DNA of 64,000 nucleotides. It comes from Tigriopus japonicus. Lineage: Eukaryota > Arthropoda > Copepoda > Harpacticoida > Harpacticidae. Shown in pieces: positions 54,276-64,000 of the stretch. The stretch spans positions 563,328-627,327 of the forward strand of contig JAAGOF010000288.1 in assembly GCA_010645155.1 (NCBI GenBank), written 5' to 3'. The position numbers and the translations under genes are program-made. Each line of letters starts with the position of its first letter. Positions within the stretch are counted from its first letter, which is position 1. The notes under the pieces were generated by a model that saw nothing but the letters and a program-made list of their open reading frames with translations, was not told the origin of the DNA and made no database searches.

Positions 54276-55721
54276 ATGAGTTGCTACCTACAATTGCTAA
54301 TTGGGTTTATTATCATTTGGAAATGGCCTTTTGTGAACGGCCAACTCTCTCTCCAGAACGAGGAAGATCTTGAACTGTTCCGAAACCAAACGGTAATAAA
54401 ATTACGTAGGCTAATTTCATAACAATAAAATAAACAAATTGATCTGATTTAGGCACCGGGAAACGTTATCAAAAGGCAATTGACGCAAAATGAAGTTTGC
54501 TATTGTCGTGTTCCAGTTTCTACGATAGGAACTTTTAGCACAAGCCCAAGTTCCTCTCTAAGTGCTTCGACTCTAAGTTCTTCATCAACAACGTCAAGTT
54601 CAAGTTCCTCTCCAATATCTTCAACATCAAGTTCTTCCTCTTCAACGTCTTCAACGCCAAGTTCTTCCTCTTCAACGTCTTCAACGCCAAGTTCTTCATC
54701 TTCAACATCTTCAACGCCAAGTTCTTCCTCTTCAACACCTCCATCATCAAGTTTTTCCTCTTCAATATCTTCAACGTCAAGTTCTTCCTCTGCAACATCT
54801 TCAACATCAAGCCCTTCCTCTTCTTTAAGATCTTCGCCAGCAAGTTCCTCTTCATCAACATCAATTTCAAGTTCCTCTTCAATTACTTCAACGCCCAGTT
54901 CCTCTTCAATTACTTCAACGCCAAGTTCCTCTTCAATAACTTCAACTCCAAGTTCCTCTTCAATTACTTCAACGCCAAGTTCCTCTTCAATTACTTCAAC
55001 GCCAAGTTCCTCTTCAATTACTTCAACGCCAAGTTCCTCTTCAATTACTTCAACGCCAAGCTCCTCTTCAACCACATCAATTTCAAGTTCGTCTTCAATG
55101 ACATCAACTTCAAGTACTCCATCATCAGCATCTTCATCTGTGGGTCCAACATCTTCAATGACAATCTCTTTAAATACTTTAAGCTCCTCAACTCCAGGGA
55201 GTTTTTCAACTTCTCAAAATAGTTCACCTGCTTCAACATCAAGTCCTATGTCATCAATATCAAGTTTTACAACTCCAAATATAAGTTCTTCAACAATAGC
55301 TGCGTCATCACCCACGTCTTCAGTTGTTTCCCCAACTACTCCCTCAATTGCATCTCCAACTAGTCCCTCAGTTGCATCCCCAACTTTTACCATGGCTGGA
55401 TCCCCTACGTCTTCTCCTGGGATAGCTACATCTCCAACTTCCATCATAGCTGGATCTCCAACCTCCTCCATATCTGCATCCCGAACTTCCGCCGTGGCTA
55501 CTTCCCCAAATTCATCATTGGCTGTGTCCACAAGTAACATGATTGCTGGATCCCCAACTTCTTCATTAGTCGCTTCCACAACTACCATAGTGATTGGGTC
55601 TCAAACTGCAACAAAAGCTGGATCCACCTCTACTCCATTTGTTGGATCCCCAACTTCTACAAGAACTGTGTCCACAACAGCCTTGTTACTTGGGACCCCG
55701 ACCGCCTCAAGAAGTAAATAA
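54276..55721 (+). CDS. CYCR-mucin family member 2, secreted Ser/Thr-rich protein
   Basis: Exon 1 (54,276-54,392, ATG in CCACCATGA context) and exon 2 (54,453-55,721) join in phase 0 to 461 residues. A signal peptide (LQLLIGFIIIWKWPFVNG) is followed by EEDLELFRNQT, then APGNVIKRQLTQNEVCYCR and PVST. The rest is almost all Ser, Thr and Pro: about 100 residues of SSSSTSSTP-type units, then seven exact SSSSITSTP repeats (27 nt each, 54,870-55,058), then a C-terminal part with GSPTS/ASPTS spacing like the end of member 1. The only cysteines of the mature part are in CYCR. Likely a mucin-like extracellular or cuticular protein. An alternative donor (AGAA/GTAAAT) overlaps the stop, so a further exon is possible. 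Confidence 0.78.
54870..55058 (+). repeat. 27-nt coding minisatellite, seven units
   Basis: Seven in-frame units of AGTTCCTCTTCAATTACTTC plus AACGCCA, differing by one or two silent changes. They encode the nonapeptide SSSSITSTP. Flanking units are related but diverged. Confidence 0.9.
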
Positions 55722-55816
55722 ACCGTGGTAAACTTTGCACTTGGATCCCAACGTCTTTATCTAGTAATGCGATTCATTTATATCACAACGGGTCAATGGC
55801 TACTGACAGATCAATA

Positions 55817-56688
55817 ATGGGACAAAAATCCGTGAGTGCGTGACCGCTTTTTTCAAGTAGCGAAGGGCCTACTTTACCGTTTTAAGAGATTTCTATTGTA
55901 GTACTGCTTCAGTAGAAATGCAATTACATGATGTTTTCGACAGTCTATTCCCAAAGTTAGGCGGAGTTCTTTTAGGGGAGATATTTATCTACGTGATGAA
56001 AGAGTCTTTGTACAGATTGGTTGACATATTGTTGAGGATGAGGCACATAAAAAATGATTGCCCTTATATTTAGGGTGTCTTGGTGCATTCTGACTGGATT
56101 ACCAAACAGAAACAGACGGCAGCAGACAAGTCATCTTTCTGATGGCAGCACTTCGTCTTTTCCCGCCTGTTGCTTTTGGCCCTGTTTGCCAGAGAGTTAT
56201 CAAACAAGGCTGAGTACAGATAGATGGATGACCACAAATCAAGAGTCGAGATCAGTGAGAAGTCCTGGTTGAGGCAAGCCCTCTTTGTGGGGGGATCAAG
56301 GAACTGGCAACTTCAAAATCAAAGAGCAAGCAAGAGCGGTCAGGGTCAAACGCAGTCAAAGGGCTTGTTGATCTTTGATAACTTCTGCCTAATCTGCCCT
56401 CAACACCTAACTCGCAATAGCAGCAGGAAATTTTTTCAAATCAGGGTCATTTTTAATATGCCTCATCCTCAACAATATGTCAACCAATCTGTACAAAGAC
56501 TCTTTCATCACGTAGATAATTATCTCCCCTAAGAGAACTCCGCCTAACTTTGGGAATAGACTGTCGAAAACATCATGTAATTGCATTTCTACTGAAGCAT
56601 TACTACAATAGAAGTCTCTTAAAACGGTAAAGTAGGCCCTTCGCTACTTGAAAAGAAGCGGTCACGCACTCACGGATTTTTGTCCCAT
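55817..56688. mobile_element. Element with about 245-bp terminal inverted repeats, TA flanks
   Basis: The left arm (55,817 to about 56,060) and right arm (about 56,443-56,688) are nearly identical in reverse, beginning ATGGGACAAAAATCCGTGAG. TA flanks both ends (55,815-55,816; 56,689-56,690). Total length 872 bp. The roughly 380-bp centre has no transposase. It lies less than 100 bp downstream of the mucin 2 stop codon. The close match of the arms suggests recent activity or gene conversion. Confidence 0.85.
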
Positions 56689-56690
56689 TA

Positions 56691-57504
56691 GGTAAGAACC
56701 TTTATCACTGCTTAGTTTGATCATTGCATTAACAATTTAATTTGATCGTTGTTTTCCATTAGATTCCTAATATTTGTTCAAAAGGAGAATATTTTTCTTT
56801 AACAATGGCATTTACTGCACCGGGTGTGAATCAATTTGGAACGTCAATTCAACCTAAACTATTACCAAAATTTGAAGAGGAAAGACTTCACAGACTGATT
56901 CGTCGAGGTAAAACACCTCCGCAAGAAAGAAAAAATATTAAAACCCCACCAAATATTTCTAATTCAAGTCGATGTTGCAAGACGAAGTACTTTTCCAAAT
57001 GACAATACCACTGAATGCAAAACTATGCTGAAACCCTTTGAACAAGATATATGGAAAATACATTTATGCACCTGCAAAGGAAGGGAGTAATGGCCAAAAT
57101 CCGGCGGAGGGAGTTCCATTTTATTGGCGACCCGAGGGCGTCAGCCCGAGGGGCGTCAATTAAAATGAAACGAGTGATATCGGATCTTGACCATTCCTCC
57201 CTTCATTTGTGGGTGCATATGGTATTTTGTTGACCAACTTATCCTTTTTGGGACTTCCGTTACAATTTTTCAACCCTGAAAATCAGTTCAACCACGGACA
57301 TTGGTACTATCCAACTAGCATGCTTTGCTTACTCAATACCGGTATTAGGAGCAAGCTCCGTTCACCTCAAGTACATCAGTTGGTGTGTTGGCTACTCAGT
57401 GCCATGGTATAAAAGCCTACCACGACTTCTTCAGTGGATCATTCCCCGTCAATGAGACGGGGGCTTCAGACGTGCAAGTAATTATGCGTCTGAGATGTAT
57501 TTAA
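56691..57504. other. Intergenic, nothing recognised
   Basis: A 65-codon ATG frame at 56,805-57,002 is polar and Lys/Arg/Pro-rich but has no neighbour, splice site or motif to support it. Confidence 0.5.
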
Positions 57505-58152
57505 TGAGGCATGCAGGGGGAGGTTTAAGTGATCTCTTTAAAAATCTTATCGCGGGCGGATGAAAAAAAGAGAAAAGGCTTGTTCGTCAATGTAAGATTT
57601 TGGTCAGTGCAAGGGTTTTCGCGTTTTACAGACCGCCCTTATGACTTAGATGCTACAAAAAATGTCGAATTGCAAGTTTGGACATTTTGACTCTCGGTTT
57701 TGTAAGAATTTGCAAAATTATTCTATTGATTAAAAAATGGCAAGCACTTAAAAAAGACCTTTGATATTGAAGAGAAACACGTACAAAAAACGGCATTTTG
57801 TTTGATACCATGATGGTTTTGGAGCTTTACAATACAAATCAGTGCTTATAACATCACTTACACTTGTACTTACCCCAAAAAAGTGGCCTTTTGTTGAGAA
57901 TTTTCTCGTGCAAGAACGAGCAAATAAAGTGTGCATTTTTTTCCAAAATCCTAACCAAAGGTGTTCAAACTTGCAATTCGACATTTTTCATGGCATCTAA
58001 TTCGCAAGGGCGGTCTGTAAATTGCGAAAACCCTTAAACTGCCCAAATTCTCACGAGCCACCCACTGTTGCCAAACAAGCCTTTTCTCTCCTTTCATCCG
58101 CCCGCGATAAGATTTTTGAAGAGATCTCTCAAACCTCCCCCTGCATTCCTCA
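57505..58152. mobile_element. Element with about 190-bp inverted arms (GCAGGGGGAGG)
   Basis: The left arm (57,505 to about 57,700) starts TGAGGCATGCAGGGGGAGGT and includes ATCTTATCGCGGGCGGATGA. The right arm (about 57,960-58,152) is its reverse complement with scattered differences and small indels. Total about 648 bp. The target duplication is unclear. No coding frame. Confidence 0.8.
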
Positions 58153-58374
58153 AAGGGTAGTAAAGTAAGTTGTAGGGGAATAATATTTTGCACCTGCCCT
58201 CTTCGGGCATAATATCATAAAAGGAGAAGGCGGTCAATAAATAGTATTTTGACACCTATGTTTCAGATGAAATCATAGAAATGTTATAATTAGAAATGAA
58301 GCTGTCAAGTCTTAATTCAATGAGACAAGGCATAAAGGAAACTACGTGTCTCAGATGACAACTTGGCCATAGCG

Positions 58375-58987
58375 CGGTAAAAAGGTCACACGGTAAAAAG
58401 GTCACGGTAAAAAGGTGACATTAAGAAGGTCACAGACCCAAGCAGCTCCAGAGCTAGCCAAGGGGGTGACCCCAAGGGCTCTGGTATGTTCCATGGGTGA
58501 ATATTGTCCCATTTGAACACTATTATACTAAGGCCTCATAACTCATAAGGTCTCATAAGCATAGTCAACACGTATGTAACTCGTTTACACAACACGTAAC
58601 AGATTTTAGAACAATGATCTGAACTCGCCTTGGATCTGTAGGACTGCGGAGGGTGTCCTTGCTTCTCTAGAGTTAAAGTTACACCCTTCTTTGTAGATAT
58701 GCCAATGGACTTCAAAGATATTCCAAGTGTAACATACTAATACTCAATAAAAATGTATCTTTTTGCCGTGACCTTTTTACCGTGTGACCTTTCTACCATG
58801 ACCGTTTTACCTTCTGACCGTTTTACCGCGTGACCTTTCTACCATGACTGTTGTACCTTGTGACCGTTTTAACGTGTGACCTTTCTACCATGACCTTTTT
58901 ACCGTGTGACCGTTTTACCGTGACCGTTTTACCCTGTGACCTTTTTACTGTGACCTATTTATTTGAGACCGTTTTGTTTGGGACCTT
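58375..58987. mobile_element. Foldback-like element with tandem-repeat arms
   Basis: The left arm (58,375-58,433) is built of GGTAAAAAGGTCAC(ACG) units. The right arm (58,761-58,987) has about 18 short units of the complementary motif (GTGACCTTTTTACC, GTGTGACCGTTTTACC). About 330 bp of non-repetitive sequence lies between. Inverted arms made of short tandem repeats are the design of foldback elements, although the arms here are very unequal. Confidence 0.65.
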
Positions 58988-60092
58988 TGATTAATGTTTT
59001 TTTCAAGGGAACGCAAACATGCTGCTGCTTCCCAACGGTTCATGATGCTTCCGTATTGTTTGGTTGAGAGTCTGGTGTTACAAGCCAGAGTTCCTCCAAT
59101 ATCCGGATGCAGGCATTTTTCGGCAAATGTGAGTAATTACTTGTGATGTCAGATTTGGTATAGTATGATAAAATAACCAAACCCCGAGATTTAAAGTAGT
59201 GCTATTTATCATTGCATAATTGTACGTTCAAATGTTTAACGTTTTACGTAAGGACATAAAATGCAATAGTATATTCTTCACTTCACTTCACATAAGTATG
59301 GATGATAGATCTTTTGGTTTTAACATTCGATTTTTGTCTTTTGCAGCATTTTGTTAGATTTCGCCACACTTATTTTGGCGAGAAAAAAGTTCGGAAGACG
59401 TGTGTTTCTGAGGAGCGTGAAAATTAGATTGGACGAAGATGTAAACCAAGTTGTTGCAACAATTCCTTTCTCATCTGCACAACTTGAAGTTGGAGTGGCA
59501 AATATTGACATTTTCCGAAAAATAAGTATTTTTTATTGCTTGTATCTAAATTCTGTTACATAAATTGAAGGGGCTCTTCCGAACTTTTGAATCAGGAGCG
59601 CCTGTCTTGGAATAAACAGATGGATGGAAGAGACATGTTCTTGTGGACATAAAAGGAAATATTTTGTTTGTTTGCACGTTTCCAAATTCTTCTAGTGTAT
59701 TGTACTTACTATGCAAACTATTCAACATACATAATCCATGCCATTGGTCTTAAATGCTACATTTTTCGAAAATCTGACCCTTAAAAACTGAGACATGTTT
59801 TTGGCAAGCCTGGACTGCTAGCGGCAGCAGGTCTCTAAATTGATACGGTAATCATTCCCATAGTTAAGTATCATTTTTGAATTGGGCGTAATTAAATCGT
59901 GTCAATGTTACCCAAACCATTTCTGTCCAAGCAAGTTGAAGGTTTTGAGTAACGCCCACCAAAAACGTATTTTGAGGGTGTAAAGGGGGGGAAATTTAAA
60001 AGAAAAAAATGTTGTTAGCACGTGGATAGGGTTAATAAGATTGTTGATTAATGAATTCATTTCGAGTTTCTTGATCAATATGGCCTTTCAAT
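58988..60092. other. Intergenic, nothing recognised
   Basis: No supported exon. A 70-codon plus-strand frame at 59,351-59,563 has no motif. Confidence 0.5.
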
Positions 60093-60420
60093 TGAATGGA
60101 TTAGTTCGTTCAGACGAATTCAGCTAGGGATTCTTAAGGCCAAATGGCTAGGGAAGGGTCGGAGCCAAGACTAGCTGAAGGACATCTCCGTACTCCACAA
60201 CTAGCTCTTCAACAAAATTCAAAAAAGATTGTTAAATATTCCCAAGCTTGATTAAAAATTTTGTTCGTTCAACAACCTGGGATCTAGCTACAAAAGAACT
60301 TTTCTCTCGTGAAACAAAATTCAAACCTGTGAACGACAAAGCCCGAGATCTGAACCACCTCTAGTTATTTGGCCACAAGAATCCCTAGTTGAATTTGTCC
60401 GACCGCACTAATTCATTGAA
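60093..60420. mobile_element. MITE with long inverted ends, copy A2
   Basis: The left arm reads TTGAATGGATTAG, then ACGAATTCAGCTAGGGATTC and GGCCAAATGGCTAGGG. The right arm is its inverted, diverged copy ending near CTAATTCATTGAA. About 328 bp. It is related to the copy at 14,832-15,101 through the CAGCT(A/G)(G/A)GGATTCT core of the arms. No open frame. Confidence 0.68.
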
Positions 60421-62889
60421 GTTGTATCTAAATTCCTAGACTCCCGTTTTTGAAATAGAGCTATAAATTGAGAAAACGCTCAAAGTTTTTTAAACTTTGG
60501 AAGGTTAATTGCTTTTCTGACATTCAAAGTTGAACCAAATGTTAGATTAACCATCTGTGGACCTTAGACATACAAGACTTATGTAAAATAAGTCAAATTT
60601 TCGAGATTTCAACATTGAGATCTATTAAATACTAGAGGGAGTTTGAGCCTAAATATGTGTCTCCGGTCGCCAATTGTTGAGCGGACAAAAGTGCGGGAAC
60701 ATTTGAAATGTGTGACCAGTCAAATGTCAACCATGCAATTGATGTACCAAATGTGGAATTGAGTAATGTTTTTGGGTCACTTTTTGTTATTGCTAGTGGG
60801 CACTCTCTTGAAAGACCGCAAGACGTCACTAGGTGACCATACCTTGGATTTGAACATTAAAACTAGGAACTTTTTGCCAATACCTTGAATCAGTCATTGG
60901 TAGGAAGAACACAAATTTAAGCTTTTTCGTTATGTTGGGTTGATCCAATACGGAAATGGGCAAAAAATAACTTGTGGATTCAAGAACGAGTTTGAAAAAG
61001 TTGTTCTTGATTCGCATGTTTGGTCACACTAACTGTCCGCTCAACAGTTGAGAGGGCGACATTTTCCTCATAAATTCAACGCATTTCGCCCCGCTTGCCC
61101 AATCAGCCTGACTACAGCTTGCACGCTATCTAGTGATTAATAATTGATCTAAGGATTTCAAAAGACCTGATGACATCCAAGGTGGATGAAATTCCAAGAT
61201 GGTATGAAAGAGGGGGCAAATACTATGCGCAAAGCACACGAGACTTTCTCTTTACTTGCCCTACCTTCCTCGCCATCTATTAACTATAACTATACTATTT
61301 AAACTATTTTTTTTACTTTAACTATTTTAGTATATTTAAACTTGGGTAGAAATCCTCCATATTCACAATCCAGTTCATTAGCCAAGCCTGCCATCAGAAT
61401 GAGGAGTTTGAGACTAACCAAGACTTTCCACACATGATCGTTCCTCCACTTCTACATAAAACACATGAATATATGAAGGAAAGTAAGAAAGCATTTTGAA
61501 ATTGAACTTTGTTCAACTCAAAATTCTTTTCAATTCAAAAGTATTCATTTAGCTATGGTCATACGCCCAGAAAGATGTAGGCTTATGTTGAAAACATTGA
61601 GAATGTGCCTGCAACAAAGGTTTAGGTTCCAGGTAAATGGAAGTGGTTAAAGTTTAAAACCAGAAACTGCCCTGAGTCGCAACTCAAATCTTCAACAATT
61701 CATAATTGAGTACGTAAAAAGGGCTCTTGAAATTCACCTTTAAAGTTGCCGTACCAACCAACGGAATCAAAACACTATGGGGAGTGACAAATGAAAATTT
61801 AGATTGTTAAATTTGGAAATTGAGGTACTACCCAACAAATCCATGCTTTTCCTAAATAAAAAAACATCTGAAAATTCGGCAGGTTTGCTCCAATAAGCCT
61901 TGTACATTTTCTTTTGGAAATGAAGTTGGTCTAAACATTCGAGTTCAGAAAAAAGTCACAGAAAATTTAAACGGCCTATCAACGGCTAATAAAGGAGCAT
62001 AGCAGAGAGTGAGTCTGTTACTTGGGAACATAAAACAACCGACACTGCCAATCTTGGGTATTGACATCCTAAAATTTACTCATGAGGCACTTGACACTTT
62101 TATGTGTAGGTTTCTTGATGAAAAAACAATTGCATTGTTTTGGAGCACAGTTATCAAGGAATAATTGGCATCAATATTCAGTCATTTATAAACATTTCAA
62201 ACAATGCAATATGGGGACACATTGCTAAAGACTTCAATTTTGAAAGGTATCTCTAGGCACGTAGTTATGAGGTACAAATGGATTACTCAGGCCCAGGTTT
62301 GTGACAACTTTTTTTTCTTTCCCCTCTAGCCAACTTCTTTGCCTCGATAGTAGTAAAATGAGCGAGTGATTTGTTTCAAACATATCTACGAAGGCTTGCA
62401 GATAACCTTTCACACAAATAAGCAAAAAAAATATAACGTCGAAGAGACAGATACATTTGAAAAAAATCATTTTGAAGAATTGTTGTCAAAATACTGAGTA
62501 ACTAACAAATTAACACACATTTATCGCGGTTTTGGAACAACTTACATTAGGGTAGGATTCCAGTCAACCTTGGTTCCAGATGGTTCACATTTAATTAATG
62601 GGGACAAAGGGATGATAAGCTAATAAAGCACTTAATTATCTACTATGGGGAAATGGAAGTTGGTCCCAGTGGAAAGAAAAAAAGTTATCACAAAACTGGG
62701 CCTCAGTAATCCATTGATTGTTACTTTCAGCATGGTGCTAAAACCTCATTTTAAAGCTTCAATAATTAATTGACCGAGTCCTAATCACTAGTTCTAAAAC
62801 GAGCAATTGAATATGCTACTTCAACATCCTCAAGCTCTTAAAAATCAAGGTTGGCTAAAAAAACCTGTCTAAGAAGGTGCTCCATGAAA
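60421..62889. other. Intergenic, nothing recognised
   Basis: 2.5 kb of AT-rich sequence before the third mucin gene. No exon, RNA or clear element. Confidence 0.5.
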
Positions 62890-63002
62890 CGTTGCTAATT
62901 GGGCAATTTAGAACCATGAGTATGCGACATTTTTCCATATTCACACTTGTCAATAAGTAATATATTGATAAAGAGTAAAATTTGCCAACATTCACATCCG
63001 TC
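62890..63002 (+). promoter_or_regulatory. Conserved upstream block of mucin gene 3
   Basis: The counterpart of 54,160-54,275: TTTAGAACCATGAGTATGC, CACTTGTCAATAAGTAATA and TTGATAAAGAGTAAAA in the same order and at similar distance from the ATG. Confidence 0.55.
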
Positions 63003-64000
63003 ATGAGTTTCCATTTACAACTGGTGATTGGGCTTCTTGCATTAAAATGGCCTCTGGTCATCAGCCAACTCTCTCGCCTAAACAAGGAATCTCTTGAACT
63101 ATTCCGAGACCAAACGGTAAGAAAGTCGCTGCAACTAATCAATATAACTGCATAATAAGACGTTTTTTGACCCGTTTTATGGTCAAATAGGCCCCGGGAT
63201 ATATTGTGCAGAAGCAAATCACGCAAGATGAAGTTTGTTTCTGCCGAATTCCAGTTTCTACGCCATCTTTTTCTAGCACAAGTCAAAGTTCTTTTTCAAC
63301 AACCTCGCTTTCAAGTTCTTCTGCAATTCAAACAACTCCTAGTTACTCTTCAAGTTCCACATCTTCAACCCCAAGTTCCACATCATCAACGCCAGAATCA
63401 ACGTCTTCTACATCAAGTTCAACATCTTCAACCCCAAGTTCTACATTTTCAACTCAAATTTCGACATTATTGAGCCCAAGTTCCACATCCTCGAGCTCAA
63501 GTTCCATATCTTCAACCCCAAGTTCCACATCCTCGAGTCCAAGTTCCACATCCTTCAGTCCAACTTCAACCCTAGGTTCCACATTTTCGAGTCCAAGCTT
63601 TACATCCTCGCGTTCAAGTTCCACAACTTCGAGTCTAAGTTCAACATCTTCCAGTCCAAGTTCCTCATCTTCAACCTCAAGTTCCACAACTTTGAGTCCA
63701 AGTTTCACATCTTCAACCCCAACTTCCACCTCCTCAAGTCCAAGTTCCACATCATCGAGTCCAAGTTCTATATCTTCGAGTCCAAGTTCTATCTCTTCGA
63801 GTCCAAGTTCTACACCTTTGAGCTCAAGTTTCACATATTCATCCCCAAGTTCCACATCTTCAACCTCAAGTTCCACATCATCAACGCCAGAATCAACGTC
63901 TTTTACATCTAGTTCCACATCTTCAACCCCAAGTTCGACATCTTCAAGTCCAAGTTCTACACCTTTTAGTTCCACTTCATCATCTTCAAGCCCAAGTTCC
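63003..64000 (+). CDS. CYCR-mucin family member 3 (runs off window)
   Basis: Exon 1 (63,003-63,116, donor ACG/GTAAGA) and exon 2 (63,191 onward) join in phase 0; 308 residues are visible and the frame is still open at the window end. A signal peptide (LQLVIGLLALKWPLVIS) is followed by KESLELFRDQT, then APGYIVQKQITQDEVCFCR and PVST. From 63,353 the sequence is about 30 units of a 21-nt repeat encoding heptapeptides such as SSTSSTP and SSTSSSP. Members 2 and 3 share the N-terminal module closely but use a different repeat length in the tail. Function not known; a secreted, O-glycosylated protein is inferred. Confidence 0.78.
63353..64000 (+). repeat. 21-nt coding minisatellite, about 30 units
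   Basis: A degenerate tandem repeat of AGTTCCACATCTTCAACCCC plus A, with frequent TCGAGTCCA variants, kept in frame as heptapeptides to the window end. Confidence 0.88.

Noticed and set aside
54500..55075. 191-codon minus-strand frame of Val/Glu/Leu-rich repeats opposite mucin 2
   Set aside because: It is the antisense of the TTC/TCA-rich serine repeats. It has no splice sites, signal peptide or partners, while the plus-strand frame has a conserved head and intron.
58375..58987. CRISPR array
   Set aside because: Repeats are short, adjacent, variable in length and inverted about a centre, with no unique spacers, in a eukaryotic genome.
63454..63975. 173-codon minus-strand Glu/Leu/Val-rich frame opposite mucin 3
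   Set aside because: It is again the antisense shadow of Ser/Thr codons in a tandem repeat.

Overview
The window is nuclear DNA of an animal, most likely an arthropod and plausibly a crustacean such as a copepod. Genes are split by GT-AG introns, intergenic DNA is AT-rich, and short inverted-repeat DNA transposons are everywhere. The gene content is metazoan: a full thrombospondin, a cyclic-nucleotide-gated channel subunit, a mitochondrial propionyl-CoA carboxylase beta chain, a fatty aldehyde dehydrogenase and a MYCBP homologue. The crustacean assignment is inference. I assembled gene models by hand from reading frames, splice sites and intron phase; in the five recognised complete genes and the small 48.6 kb gene all phases close.

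Layout. 1-13 kb: several hAT-like and palindromic MITEs, plus minus-strand exons (8.4-9.0 kb, perhaps 4.9-6.1 kb) resembling the Ser-rich N-terminal part of an AMPK gamma subunit. 12-25 kb: almost no genes; a Tigger-like non-autonomous element, a broken Tc1-type transposase, a 4.1 kb hAT-bounded composite, a tRNA-derived SINE and a hAT MITE with a perfect 8-bp target duplication. 25.4-35.8 kb: three minus-strand genes in a row, MYCBP-like, ALDH3-type and PCCB (10 exons). 39.6-46.8 kb: a CNG channel gene on plus and a thrombospondin gene on minus, converging with only 64 bp between stop codons. 48.6 kb: a two-exon plus-strand gene for a 111-residue secreted protein that is essentially a free copy of the thrombospondin RGD linker, coiled coil and CxxC oligomerisation segment. 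51.8-64.0 kb: a family of at least three secreted mucin-like genes (one minus, two plus; the last runs off the window) sharing a signal peptide, an ELFR(N/D)QT segment, an intron at the same codon boundary, a C-(Y/F)-C-R motif and a long Ser/Thr-rich repetitive tail.

The most interesting part is 43-64 kb: a cluster of extracellular proteins comprising a thrombospondin, a miniature with the same oligomerisation signature, and a fast-evolving CYCR-mucin family. I do not recognise the CYCR family. Joint function of these proteins is inference. A second theme is a palindromic MITE family with CAAGAAGCAC ends and apparent 7-bp target duplications, present as four copies or remnants, one nested inside another in a PCCB intron.
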